A DNA stretch of 64,000 nt from Clostridiaceae bacterium (GTDB lineage Bacteria > Bacillota > Clostridia > Lachnospirales > Lachnospiraceae), in contig CAJSZV010000008.1 of assembly GCA_910574345.1 (NCBI GenBank), forward strand, positions 1 through 64,000. Direction: 5' to 3'. Below the pieces are notes generated by a model that saw only the letters and a program-made list of their open reading frames with translations, ran no database searches and was not told the origin of the DNA. Shown piece by piece: positions 8,994 through 17,212 of this stretch; the stretch's first letter is position 1; each line of letters starts with the position of its first letter. Position numbers and translations under genes: made by a program.

Positions 8994-10655
8994 ATGACGG
9001 TGATTTTGCTGCATCTGGCTTATCTTGGAGCTATCGGGTTCAGTCTCTGCACTTTGGGATGGCTGGTGCTTAAGGCCCACAGAAACCAGGTTACAAAGGC
9101 GCTTGCAGTCTGCCAGATGCTGATTATCATATGGTGTCTGCCTCAGCTGTTTCTGGCTTTTGTCACAAGCGCCGGGATGAAGTACGGGCTTTACGGGATT
9201 TCGTATATAGGCATCAGTCTCATCGGTTCGGCCTGGCTTATTTTTTCTTTCTTCTACTGCGGAAAAGAGGTGAACGTTGGGGGCAGGCTGCTGCTGGCCG
9301 GAATATCCCTGTTCGATTACGGCATGTTTTTGACCAATGGATTCCACCATCTGTTTTACAGGGAGTTCGGGTTGGAGACAGTTGTCTACGGGCCTGTGTT
9401 TTATTTCCATATGGCCTTTACTTATATCTGCGTGGTCCTGGGAATGGGGGCGGTTTTAAGACATTTCAGAAAGAACCGGGTGGCAGGAGTTCATGTGCTT
9501 GTGATTGTTCTGGCAGCGGCGGTTCCGCTCCTGTTTAACATGCTCTATCTGTCCGGCGCAGTGAAAGCCGGATTTGATCTGACGCCTCCCGTGTTTGCGC
9601 TGTCCAGTTTTTTGATGTTGACGGCAGTTTTTCGATACGATTTTCTGGATATCAACGTAGCGGCATCCAGACATATCTTTGCTTCTGTCTCGGAGGGAGT
9701 CATCGTCTGCAATAAAAGGGGAAGGGTTACCTACTGCAATCAAGCCGCCTGCCGCCTGACGGATGTGAAAAACGGCGATGAATATGAGTATGTGTGGGAA
9801 AGGCTCTGGGAAAATATGCCGGCAGGGGAGCTGGAACGGGAAAAGGCCAGGGGAAAGGCCCAGGATAAGGGGCTGGTTCTTGATCTGCCCGGCGGGGATA
9901 AAGTGAGGTTAAAGCATTACATTCTTCGTGACAGAAAGGGAAATGAGACAGGCGGAGTCCTTCTTCTGACGGACGTGGGGGAATATTATGAACTGTTGAG
10001 GCAGAGCAGGGAACTGGCCGTGTCGGAGCAGCGTCTGGCCATTGAGCAGGAGAGGAACAGGATCGCTCAGGAGGTTCACGATACCACAGGCCATACTCTG
10101 ACCATGATTCAGTCCCTGATTAAGCTGATCCGCATTGAGTATCAGCAGGAAGCGGGGGATGAGGGGAGTAAAGAGCTTACGGAATATCTGAAACAGGCCC
10201 AGGAACTGGCTTCCGGAGGAATCAGGGAGCTTCGATGGTCTATTAACCACTTAAGGCAGTGCAGTGCTTATGAGCTGGTAACCCAGGGAGTGAATCAATT
10301 GGCCGGAAGCGTGAAGGAAATGAATGTGGAGGTGGAGATTCAGGGGGAGGACGGTCCGAGATACTCCCATCTGTCCGCCGTTGTGTACCGGTGCATGAGG
10401 GAGGCCATAACCAACTGCCTGAAATATGCCCATGCATCCCATATGGATGTGATTGTGAAATTTGGAGAAAGGCTGATTAATGTGTATATATTTGATAATG
10501 GGCAGGGATGCGCTGCTGTGAAAGAACATCATGGGCTTTCGGGAATTCGCCGGCGTGTGGAAGAAGCCGGCGGGCAGGTGCGCTTCCTTTCGTCGGAGGG
10601 AGAAGGATTTCAGATATTTATAGAGCTTCCCGTGACAGGGAATGAGGAAACATAA
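8994..10655 (+). CDS. Sensor histidine kinase, N-terminal 7TM, PAS, HisKA_3 (NarX/LiaS type)
   Basis: 553 residues. Residues 1-215 form seven membrane helices of the 'histidine kinase N-terminal 7TM' type, ending in the family-like FRYDFLDI. A PAS domain follows (about 225-330, EGVIVCNKRGRVTYCNQAA). The dimerisation/phosphorylation helix reads ERNRIAQEVHDTTGHTL with H362, and the HATPase has REAITNCLKYAHAS (N474), DNGQGC (501-506) and GLSGIRRRVEEAGG. This is the HPK7 class that pairs with LuxR/NarL-type regulators, as found 20 bp downstream. AAAGGAGG lies before ATG 8994. The signal is likely perceived in or at the membrane; its nature is not visible. Confidence 0.92.
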   Translation: MTVILLHLAYLGAIGFSLCTLGWLVLKAHRNQVTKALAVCQMLIIIWCLPQLFLAFVTSAGMKYGLYGISYIGISLIGSAWLIFSFFYCGKEVNVGGRLLLAGISLFDYGMFLTNGFHHLFYREFGLETVVYGPVFYFHMAFTYICVVLGMGAVLRHFRKNRVAGVHVLVIVLAAAVPLLFNMLYLSGAVKAGFDLTPPVFALSSFLMLTAVFRYDFLDINVAASRHIFASVSEGVIVCNKRGRVTYCNQAACRLTDVKNGDEYEYVWERLWENMPAGELEREKARGKAQDKGLVLDLPGGDKVRLKHYILRDRKGNETGGVLLLTDVGEYYELLRQSRELAVSEQRLAIEQERNRIAQEVHDTTGHTLTMIQSLIKLIRIEYQQEAGDEGSKELTEYLKQAQELASGGIRELRWSINHLRQCSAYELVTQGVNQLAGSVKEMNVEVEIQGEDGPRYSHLSAVVYRCMREAITNCLKYAHASHMDVIVKFGERLINVYIFDNGQGCAAVKEHHGLSGIRRRVEEAGGQVRFLSSEGEGFQIFIELPVTGNEET

Positions 10656-10675
10656 AGACAGGGAGAGGAAAAATC

Positions 10676-11320
10676 ATGATCCAGGTAGTGATTGCAGACG
10701 ATATCCAGATATTGAGACAGGGATTAAAAGCTATATTGAGCCAGGATCCAGAGATTGAAGTGACAGGTCTGGCATCCAACGGGAAGGAGGCCCTGGAATG
10801 CTGCAAAGGGAAGTGTCCCCATGTGGTTCTCATGGATATGCGGATGCCGGAGTTTGACGGCAGCTGGGGAATCTCTGCTATCAAAAAAGCATTTCCCAAG
10901 GTGAAGATTCTGGTGCTGACCACCTTTGACGATCAGGAGACCGTGGATGCGGCCATAAAAAGCGGCGCCGACGGATACATCTTAAAGGAGATGGAGGATG
11001 ATCAGGTGATCAGGTCCGTGAAAATGGTGCAGGCGGGAATGCAGGTCTTCGGAGGCAATGTGTTTGAGGGAATCCGAAGGCATGTGGCGGCGGAAGAGGA
11101 AAAAGGGCAGGAGAGGGAAGAGAAAGCTAAAGGGCTGACTCCCAGAGAGCTGGATATTATGAAATGTGTTGCCAGGGGGATGGACAATAAGGAGATTGGG
11201 GCAGAGCTCTTTTTGGCCGAGGGGACGGTGAGGAATAATATTTCCAGACTACTTGAAAAGCTGAAATTGAAAGACCGAACCCAGCTGGCAGTGTTTACGG
11301 TGAAGAACCGGCTGGATTGA
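10676..11320 (+). CDS. NarL/FixJ-family response regulator
   Basis: 214 residues. Receiver domain: IADD near the N-terminus, phospho-acceptor D54 in VVLMDMRMPEFDG, TT in LVLTTFDD and the conserved K in GYILKE. LuxR-type HTH at about 147-205 (LTPRELDIMKCVARGMDNKEIGAELF). It is the cognate partner of the kinase 20 bp upstream and probably controls its own operon through the TGACA/TGTC dyads at 6731-6775 (inference). A consensus promoter for the next gene begins inside its last codons. Confidence 0.95.
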   Translation: MIQVVIADDIQILRQGLKAILSQDPEIEVTGLASNGKEALECCKGKCPHVVLMDMRMPEFDGSWGISAIKKAFPKVKILVLTTFDDQETVDAAIKSGADGYILKEMEDDQVIRSVKMVQAGMQVFGGNVFEGIRRHVAAEEEKGQEREEKAKGLTPRELDIMKCVARGMDNKEIGAELFLAEGTVRNNISRLLEKLKLKDRTQLAVFTVKNRLD

Positions 11321-11346
11321 CAGTCCTCTTTTTGCTGTGTTAGAAT
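11317..11346 (+). promoter_or_regulatory. Sigma-A promoter overlapping the regulator stop codon
   Basis: TTGACA (11317-11322), 18-bp spacer, TAGAAT (11341-11346). The -35 contains the TGA stop of the response regulator. It would transcribe the AAA-ATPase-like gene starting at 11526. Confidence 0.65.
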
Positions 11347-11385
11347 TAAGGAAAGGATGGTTGGGAAGAGGAAGGCGGTGGCAGG

Positions 11386-11463
11386 ATGGCCAAGAGAGGA
11401 ATCTATCAAGGTCCGCAAGTATGGATTCGCTTTCGAGGGGAAGACGGTGGTCATCGGGTGAGA
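11386..11463 (+). pseudogene. Remnant of the 3' end of a second AAA-ATPase/PD-(D/E)XK gene
   Basis: From 11408 the frame reads KVRKYGFAFEGKTVVIG then TGA. It is nearly identical to the last 17 codons of the gene ending at 13208 (VRKYGLAFEGKTVVIG). The DNA over 11408-11459 matches 13155-13206 with only a few changes. Just upstream, another frame reads MAKRGI, like the intact protein's LLAKGI. This is a direct-repeat scar from a lost tandem copy. Confidence 0.75.
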
Positions 11464-11525
11464 CTTTGGGAGACGGATATATAAGAAAGCGGGAGACAGA
11501 ACAATAGGAAGGGGGATAAAACGGT

Positions 11526-13208
11526 GTGAGACGAAGGGTGGCAATTGGGAATGAAGATTTTGAAGAAATACGGAAAGCGGATTATTTTTATGTAGATAAG
11601 ACACGTTTTATCAAAGAGTGGTGGGAAAGCGGGGACAAAGTAACCCTTATTACCCGTCCCAGAAGATTTGGAAAAACGCTGGCCATGAGTATGGTGGAAA
11701 AATTTTTCTCCCTTCAATATGCGGGCAGAGCAGAACTGTTTCAGGAGCTGTACATTTGGGAAGAGGAATATTTTAGAAGACTTCAAGGAACCTATCCGGT
11801 TCTTTTTATCAGTTTTGCCAATGTGAAAGATACGAGCTACGACATGGCACGGAAAAAGATCTGTCAGGTGTTGTCAGATTTATATTCCAAACATCAGTTC
11901 CTATTAGATAAGGGAATGCTGAATGCGAAAGAAATGGACTATTTTCAGTCAGTGACTATGAACATGGAAGACGTGACAGCATCTATGGCAATTCATGAGT
12001 TATGCTGGTATCTAAACCGTTATTATAAGAAACGGGTCATTGTTCTTCTGGATGAATATGATACTCCTCTGCAGGAGGCATATGTCCGAGGTTATTGGAA
12101 GGAGATGGCGGATTTTGTCGGAAATCTGTTCAATGCCGCGTTTAAAACAAATCCATATTTGGAGCGGGCTGTCCTGACAGGAATCACAAGAATCAGTCGG
12201 GAGTCTATATTCTCTGATTTGAATAATCTTGAAGTGGTGACTACAACATCTTACAAATATGAAGATTCTTTTGGATTTACCCAAACAGAAGTTACATGCG
12301 CCCTGGAAGAGCAGGGACTTAAAGAGAGGGAGGAAGAGGTCAGGAAATGGTATGACGGATTTACTTTTGGCAACCGAAAGGATATCTACAATCCATGGTC
12401 CATCTTAAATTATCTAGACAAAAAGGTATTTGCCCCTTACTGGGCCAATACCAGCAGCAACCGTCTGGTGAGCAAACTGATACAAGAGGGGAACAAAGAT
12501 GTTAAAATTGCCATGGAGGAACTTTTGCAGGGCAGGATGCTGTGGACAGAGATTGATGAGCAGGTGGTGTTCAGTCAATTAGACACTAAGATATCTGCTG
12601 TCTGGAGTCTTCTTCTGGCTGGCGGATATCTGAAAGCAGAAGATATCCGCACCGCCGACCATGGAGGCATTGCGGAATATGGCCTGCTGTTGACCAATCT
12701 GGAAGTGCGGCTCATGTTCGAGAAGATGATTGACGAATGGTTTTCGGATTCCCTTACGGCTTATAATGATTTTATAAAGGCCATGCTTTTAGATGATCTG
12801 GAGGCCATGAATGACTTCATGAATGACGTGGCATTACAGTCCTTCAGCTATTTTGATACAGGAAAGAATCCTTCCGGTTCGGATCCGGAGCGTTTTTATC
12901 ACGGGTTTGTTCTGGGACTCGTGGTGGATCTGTCGGAGCGCTATATCATAACTTCCAACAGGGAGAGCGGTTTCGGTAGATATGATGTGGTGCTGGAACC
13001 GAAGAGTAGGGAAGATCCGGCATTTATCCTGGAATTCAAGGTCCGCAAGCCGAAGAGGGAGAAGACTCTGGAAGATACGGTGAAAGCTGCCCTGAAACAG
13101 ATTGAGGACAAGGGATATGAGAAAGGGCTTTTGGCTAAAGGGATTGAGAAGGAGAGGGTCCGCAAGTATGGACTCGCTTTCGAGGGGAAGACGGTGGTCA
13201 TCGGATAA
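11526..13208 (+). CDS. AAA-ATPase-like protein with C-terminal PD-(D/E)XK nuclease-like domain
   Basis: 560 residues from a GTG start. N-terminal AAA-ATPase-like domain (PF09820 type): IGNEDFEEIRKADYFYVDKT, a variant Walker A RPRRFGKT (44-51) and Walker B VIVLLDEYDTPLQEA (from 171). C-terminal DUF1703/PDDEXK_9-type domain with GRYDVV (D487) and ILEFKV (E503, K505), giving the D...ExK nuclease core. This family is abundant and often multi-copy in gut anaerobes; its biological role is unsettled, with links to defence or mobile elements only proposed. A remnant of a second copy lies immediately upstream, showing local duplication and loss. Strong terminator follows. The GTG start matches the usual family N-terminus; RBS is a G-rich run (AGGAAGGGGG) some 8 nt or more upstream. 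Confidence 0.85.
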   Translation: MRRRVAIGNEDFEEIRKADYFYVDKTRFIKEWWESGDKVTLITRPRRFGKTLAMSMVEKFFSLQYAGRAELFQELYIWEEEYFRRLQGTYPVLFISFANVKDTSYDMARKKICQVLSDLYSKHQFLLDKGMLNAKEMDYFQSVTMNMEDVTASMAIHELCWYLNRYYKKRVIVLLDEYDTPLQEAYVRGYWKEMADFVGNLFNAAFKTNPYLERAVLTGITRISRESIFSDLNNLEVVTTTSYKYEDSFGFTQTEVTCALEEQGLKEREEEVRKWYDGFTFGNRKDIYNPWSILNYLDKKVFAPYWANTSSNRLVSKLIQEGNKDVKIAMEELLQGRMLWTEIDEQVVFSQLDTKISAVWSLLLAGGYLKAEDIRTADHGGIAEYGLLLTNLEVRLMFEKMIDEWFSDSLTAYNDFIKAMLLDDLEAMNDFMNDVALQSFSYFDTGKNPSGSDPERFYHGFVLGLVVDLSERYIITSNRESGFGRYDVVLEPKSREDPAFILEFKVRKPKREKTLEDTVKAALKQIEDKGYEKGLLAKGIEKERVRKYGLAFEGKTVVIG

Positions 13209-13237
13209 ATTGTAAAATATCTGTATGAGGTTAATAG

Positions 13238-13293
13238 AAAAGCTCCAAAACAATAAGTGGATTAGAGACGCTTATTGTTTTGAGAGCTTTTTT
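13238..13293 (+). terminator. Terminator of the AAA-ATPase-like gene
   Basis: Stem AAAACAATAAG (13247-13257)/CTTATTGTTTT (13271-13281) extended by AAAAGCT/AGCTTTT with small bulges, followed by T6. It separates the upstream gene from the inverted-repeat element. Confidence 0.9.
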
Positions 13294-13337
13294 GCTGTCT
13301 TAATTCTTCGTGGATTTTCCAAATCTGCGAAAGAAAA

Positions 13338-13368
13338 ATTATGGATTTTACTAATATAAAACGGTCAA
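13338..13368 (-). promoter_or_regulatory. Outward-facing promoter-like sequence inside the inverted repeats
   Basis: On the minus strand: TTGACC (13368-13363), 19-bp spacer, CATAAT (13343-13338), with the expected start point at the left repeat. A second candidate is an extended -10 TGGTAGAAT at 13407-13399. Both point left, away from the glycan genes, in this orientation; inversion would aim them at the operon. Confidence 0.4.
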
Positions 13369-13706
13369 ATCTTAATTCATATGTCTAACATCGAAGTAAT
13401 TCTACCACATGTCAGTGGAAAATGCTACTTAAATTTTCATATTTTTTTGTAAATATAGGCCAATATCGCATAAAAATGGGTGATATGTCAGTTTTTTGGG
13501 GTCAGATTCGTGGTCAAAATCCAAGGAAAATCTGACACAATGGTTTTTATACGGTAGCACTTGCAGAGTGAAAGGCTGCATGGCCGATTATTGTGAAAAG
13601 TCTCAGCGAGCTTCTGAATTATTTGGATGTACTTTCTCTGTTTTATGGTCAGATTTATGGTCAGGCCAGCTGAAAAAGTCTTGATTTATAGGGGAAATAG
13701 AGAGAA

Positions 13707-13733
13707 TTTCGCAGATTTGGAAAATCTGCGAAA
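13707..13733. repeat. 27-bp perfect palindrome at the right inverted repeat
   Basis: Arms TTTCGCAGATTT and AAATCTGCGAAA flank a GGA centre. The left repeat has the same right-hand arm but a degenerate left arm (TTCGTGGATTT). No T tract follows on either strand, so it is not a terminator; it looks like a protein-binding or recombination core site. Confidence 0.8.
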
Positions 13734-13809
13734 CTATAGGCCGGTATAGACAAAGGAAAACAGGAATAGGGAGTCAAAAGGATTTTGGTGAGAAATGGAG
13801 GGATCCATA

Positions 13810-14691
13810 ATGATATCAAATCGCAATCATCAAAATATGACAGAAGGATTTATCAGTACTCAGGTAGTTGGCAGAGGGTTGGATGAACGGACAGCAAAAG
13901 CATACAGGTTGGATCTGGAGAGATTTTATCTATGGTTGGAATCAGAGGAAAAAGCTGATGTAAATGGACAGGTATCCAATGATGTGTGGCAGAGAGAGGG
14001 AAAATATAACGTTTCCGTATCGGATGAAATGGAAGCGTATTTGGATTATCTTTTCAAGGAAAAAGGACTTCGCTATTCCACAATTTGTCGGAAACAGCGG
14101 GTTTTCGGAAGCTACCTTGCTTACCTGGAGTCTCAGGGAATTTTGAATCGGTATGAGTCGTTGAAACCTGTGGATCAGCCGAAGGAAAAGCCGGAAGACA
14201 GGCTTTTGACAAAAAAAGAAGTGGATCTGCTTTTTAAGGCGATGGACAGGGAGTATGAGGAATTAGACAGTGAATTTCGCAGACGTGTCTGCCTTCGGGA
14301 TCAGGTGATGATGAAGCTATTGTTTTATCATGGAATAGAGGTCAGCGAGTTGATACGGCTGGAAGTGGCGGATTATAACAGAAAAGAAGCAGTGTTAACC
14401 ATCCGGGGGAAGCGAGGAAAGGTTCGTCAGGTGAAGCTGTTTTCCCAGAAATTGAAGAGGCAGATGGAAGAATGGCAGAATGAGCATAGGTGGTTTGAAC
14501 GGGAAGGCGCGGAAATATATGAAGGCAGAATGTTTATATCGAAGATGGGGAGACCTCTTTCCATGAAGATGATAATTAATATTTTTGATAAGTATCGGGA
14601 ACTTGCAGGGATTGAGAAAGTTTGTAAGCCGAAGGATTTGAAAAATAGCTTAGGCAGATATGCAAGAGATATGGTAATAGAGTTGGGGTGA
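13810..14691 (+). CDS. Tyrosine-recombinase-like protein lacking catalytic residues
   Basis: About 293 residues. N-terminal SAM-like core-binding domain (about 1-115) and a C-terminal half aligning with XerC/D: RDQVMMKLLFYHGIEVSELIRLE, then GKRGKVRQVKL, then CKPKDLKNSLGRYARD in separate blocks. In active enzymes the first block carries Arg (GLRVSEL), here Glu (GIEVSEL). HxxR is replaced by KDLK, and the protein stops before the final His/Trp and the Tyr nucleophile; no downstream frame supplies them. Only the beta-hairpin Lys is kept. It therefore probably binds DNA without cutting it. GGAGGG 7 nt upstream decides ATG 13810. First gene of the glycan locus and next to the palindrome, so a regulatory role is plausible. 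Confidence 0.8.
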   Translation: MISNRNHQNMTEGFISTQVVGRGLDERTAKAYRLDLERFYLWLESEEKADVNGQVSNDVWQREGKYNVSVSDEMEAYLDYLFKEKGLRYSTICRKQRVFGSYLAYLESQGILNRYESLKPVDQPKEKPEDRLLTKKEVDLLFKAMDREYEELDSEFRRRVCLRDQVMMKLLFYHGIEVSELIRLEVADYNRKEAVLTIRGKRGKVRQVKLFSQKLKRQMEEWQNEHRWFEREGAEIYEGRMFISKMGRPLSMKMIINIFDKYRELAGIEKVCKPKDLKNSLGRYARDMVIELG

Positions 14692-14741
14692 GAGTAGATT
14701 ATAATTGTATCTTAGAAAAAATAGAGAAAGGGAAGAAAGGT

Positions 14742-15326
14742 ATGAACAGCAACTGGTTCAAAGTGGTGATGAAGGCCACAAACGTAAAATATGGTAAGAG
14801 CCTTTTGCTTAAAGGGATTCCTGTGATTTTCAACAAAAGAGGGGCAGAGATATCTATAGGTAATAATGTAACGATTAAGTCATCATTCCTTTCCAACCTT
14901 GTGGGGCTATATTCACGTTCTATTATAGTAACTCGTGTTCGTGGGGCAAAGATAAAGATAGGAAATGATGTGGGTATTTCCGGTGCAACAATATACGCAA
15001 GGAAAGAAGTCACCATAGGTGATAATACGGCAATCGGTGGAAATGTAAAAATTCTAGACAATGATTTTCATCCTGTTAATACAGAAGATAGAATAAAACT
15101 TCTTGCAGATCCAAAAGGAGGAGATTCTGATCTTGTACTTGCTCGTCCAATTTCGATTGGTAAAAATTGCTTTATAGGGTGTAATGCCATAATTCTTAAA
15201 GGTACTGTGATCGGTGATAACTGTGTGATCGGCGCCGGAGCAGTTGTGGCCGGTAAGTTCGGTGACAATTGTATTATTGCCGGGAATCCGGCCAAAGTGA
15301 TCAAAAAAATGGGAGAGATGAAGTGA
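14742..15326 (+). CDS. Acyltransferase of the left-handed beta-helix (hexapeptide) family
   Basis: About 194 residues of imperfect hexapeptide repeats (ISIGNNVTIKSS, KIKIGNDVGISG, VTIGDNTAIGG, ISIGKNCFIGC, VIGDNCVIGAGAVV), ending with the IIAGNPAKVIKK closure typical of LacA/NodL/WcaF-type O-acetyltransferases. It is predicted to acetylate a sugar hydroxyl of the glycan, from acetyl-CoA, in the cytoplasm. The conserved active-site His is likely that in NDFHPVN. A longer frame opens at 14688 inside the previous gene's end; ATG 14742 (MNSNW) with AAAGG-type upstream sequence is more natural. The next gene overlaps its stop by 4 nt. Confidence 0.85.
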   Translation: MNSNWFKVVMKATNVKYGKSLLLKGIPVIFNKRGAEISIGNNVTIKSSFLSNLVGLYSRSIIVTRVRGAKIKIGNDVGISGATIYARKEVTIGDNTAIGGNVKILDNDFHPVNTEDRIKLLADPKGGDSDLVLARPISIGKNCFIGCNAIILKGTVIGDNCVIGAGAVVAGKFGDNCIIAGNPAKVIKKMGEMK

Positions 15327-16582
15327 AGAAAAGGATTTTGATTTATGCCCATTATTACGCTCCTGACGTTGCGTCTACAGGACAAATTATTCAAGATATG
15401 GCGGAAGAAATGACAAGTGAGTTTGATGTTACGGTAATATGCACGGTTCCTTCATACGAAGGTGTCATAAAGGAAGGATATAGGGAGAAAAAAATTTTTA
15501 AGGAAAAAATTGACGGAATAGAAATACTGAGAGTTCCGGTACCGGAGTTTAGGAAAAGCAGTAAAAAAAGCCGTATAAAGAATCTATTAGCTTATTATCT
15601 TGGGGCTCGAAGAGCCACTGGAATAGCTGGAACTCAAGATTATGTATTGGCTATTTCTCAACCTCCAATCATGGGCGGTATGCTCGGAGTCTATGGTAAA
15701 AAAAAGCTCGGTACAAAGATGATATATTGCATTCAGGATTTTAATCCAGAGCAGATAGAAGCGGTTGCATACTTTGGTAATAAAGTTGTCTTAAGTGCGA
15801 TGCGGTGGCTGGATAAGAGGAGCTGCAGGAAAAGCGATCTTGTGGTTACCGTTGGACGAGATATGGCAGAAACACTGAAGAATAGATTTATGGGAGAGCG
15901 TGTTCCAAGGCATACAATCATTAATAACTGGATAAATGATAAAGAGATTTATCCGCTTCCCCCTAAGGATCCAGGTGTGTCTGCATTCAAACAACAATAT
16001 GGACTGGAAAATAAGTTTATTATTATGTATAGCGGAAACATAGGATTGTATTACGATTTGGAAGGAATTATTAAGGTTATTGAAAAATTTAAAGGAGCTA
16101 AAACTACTGATGGACGGGATGTTGTGTTTGCATTTGTCGGAGCCGGATGTATGTTGGATAAACTGATTCAGTATAAGACAGCAAATGATTGCAATAATGT
16201 GGTATTTATTCCTTATCAGGATAAGGATAATCTGATCTATTCTTTGAATGCTGCAAATGTCCATTGGTGTGTAAATGCTAAAGGCATTAAGGGCGTTAGC
16301 TGTCCAAGTAAGTTTTATGGTATTGCAGGTGTAGGAAAACCAATTCTCGGCGTTTTAGAGAAAGGATCTGAAATTGAAATGCTGATCAATGAGATCGGCT
16401 GCGGGAAGGTATCGGAACCTGGAGATTACAAAGCTATAGAAAATAACATATTCTGGTTTCTTTCTCATGCTGATAACAATGAACTTACCGAGATGGGGAA
16501 ACTTGGATATAAGTACTTAATTAGGAATCTTACCAAGGATGCAAGTGTTGGAAAATATATAACGGAAATCAAATGTTTATAG
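15323..16582 (+). CDS. Family 4 glycosyltransferase (WbuB-like)
   Basis: About 419 residues. N-terminal Rossmann half with YAHYYAPDVASTGQIIQDMA, the signature of WbuB-type GT4 enzymes (sugar transfer in O-antigen/capsule repeats). C-terminal GT-B half has MYSGNIGLYYDLEGI and KFYGIAGVGKPILGV with the donor-binding region. It transfers a nucleotide-sugar to a lipid-linked acceptor at the inner membrane face; the sugar is not predictable. I take GTG 15323 (VKKRILIYAHYY), which overlaps the previous stop (GTGA) and has GGGAGAG before it, instead of an ATG at 15269 inside the previous gene. Translational coupling is likely. Confidence 0.88.
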   Translation: MKKRILIYAHYYAPDVASTGQIIQDMAEEMTSEFDVTVICTVPSYEGVIKEGYREKKIFKEKIDGIEILRVPVPEFRKSSKKSRIKNLLAYYLGARRATGIAGTQDYVLAISQPPIMGGMLGVYGKKKLGTKMIYCIQDFNPEQIEAVAYFGNKVVLSAMRWLDKRSCRKSDLVVTVGRDMAETLKNRFMGERVPRHTIINNWINDKEIYPLPPKDPGVSAFKQQYGLENKFIIMYSGNIGLYYDLEGIIKVIEKFKGAKTTDGRDVVFAFVGAGCMLDKLIQYKTANDCNNVVFIPYQDKDNLIYSLNAANVHWCVNAKGIKGVSCPSKFYGIAGVGKPILGVLEKGSEIEMLINEIGCGKVSEPGDYKAIENNIFWFLSHADNNELTEMGKLGYKYLIRNLTKDASVGKYITEIKCL

Positions 16583-16600
16583 GGATTGTGAGCAGGAATA

Positions 16601-17212
16601 ATGAATGTTAGCTATGTTGTAGCGAAGGGATTCAGAAAAATATTTGGCAGACCAGCGATAAGTAAGTCTATTCTGGGACAGCATACAAAGGTTGATGTGT
16701 TTTCAGCGTTGGTTGAATCTGTATTAGGTGATTATTCATATATTGGTGCCAACAGTACCATATTACATACCCGAATTGGAAAATTCTGTTCTATATCAAA
16801 TTATTGTGCAATAGGAGGCGGAGGTCATCCGTTAAATTGGGTTTCCACTTCTCCTGTCTTTAATAATTCAAAGAGTATTTTGAATTTTAGAATCACAGAT
16901 ATGCCATACAATCCATTTGCCGAGACGATAATTGGAAATGATGTATGGGTTGGATCACACTGTCTGATACGGGCAGGAGTAAAGATAAGTGATGGCGCAG
17001 TTATAGGAATGGGATCCGTATTGACCCATGATGTGGGGCCTTATGAGGTTTGGGCAGGCAATCCGGCAAAACTGATTAAAAAAAGATTTACAGATGAGGA
17101 AATAGAGAAACTTGTAAAGACAGAATGGTGGCAATGGAGTGAAGAAAAAATACAGAAATATTCCGATAAATTCAATAATATTTCTGCATTTCTGGAGGAA
17201 GTAGATGGATAA
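16601..17212 (+). CDS. CatB-type (xenobiotic acyltransferase family) O-acetyltransferase
   Basis: 203 residues with hexapeptide repeats (ALVESVLGDYSYIGANSTI, ARIGKFCSIS-like segments) and the XAT hallmark GGGGHPLNWVSTSPVF, whose His is the catalytic base, then IIGNDVWVGSHCLI and VWAGNPAKLIKKRF. The family includes chloramphenicol acetyltransferase CatB and many polysaccharide acetylases; the context argues for glycan O- or N-acetylation. Overlaps the next gene by 8 bp, so co-translation is likely. Confidence 0.87.
   Translation: MNVSYVVAKGFRKIFGRPAISKSILGQHTKVDVFSALVESVLGDYSYIGANSTILHTRIGKFCSISNYCAIGGGGHPLNWVSTSPVFNNSKSILNFRITDMPYNPFAETIIGNDVWVGSHCLIRAGVKISDGAVIGMGSVLTHDVGPYEVWAGNPAKLIKKRFTDEEIEKLVKTEWWQWSEEKIQKYSDKFNNISAFLEEVDG

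Larger units (their letters stand above)
13313..13733. other. Putative invertible element (phase-variable promoter) upstream of the glycan locus
   Basis: GATTTTCCAAATCTGCGAAA at 13313-13332 is the exact reverse complement of TTTCGCAGATTTGGAAAATC at 13707-13726, a perfect 20-bp inverted repeat around 374 bp of AT-rich sequence. I see no gene inside: the small frame at 13496-13684 has no family look. The segment holds near-identical 17-mers at 13500-13516 and 13647-13663 (GGTCAGATT-YR-TGGTCA) and a dyad GTCAGATT/AATCTGAC (13501-13536). It lies directly before a recombinase-like gene and a surface-glycan operon, the classic place for an invertible promoter (established in Bacteroides and Clostridioides). 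Inversion itself is inference. Confidence 0.6.

Noticed and set aside
13496-13684. 62-codon open frame inside the inverted-repeat element
   Set aside because: No ribosome site, no family resemblance, odd composition; it crosses internal repeats. Treated as non-coding.
13707-13733. Palindrome as a transcription terminator
   Set aside because: No T tract after it on either strand; A-rich and mixed sequence follows.
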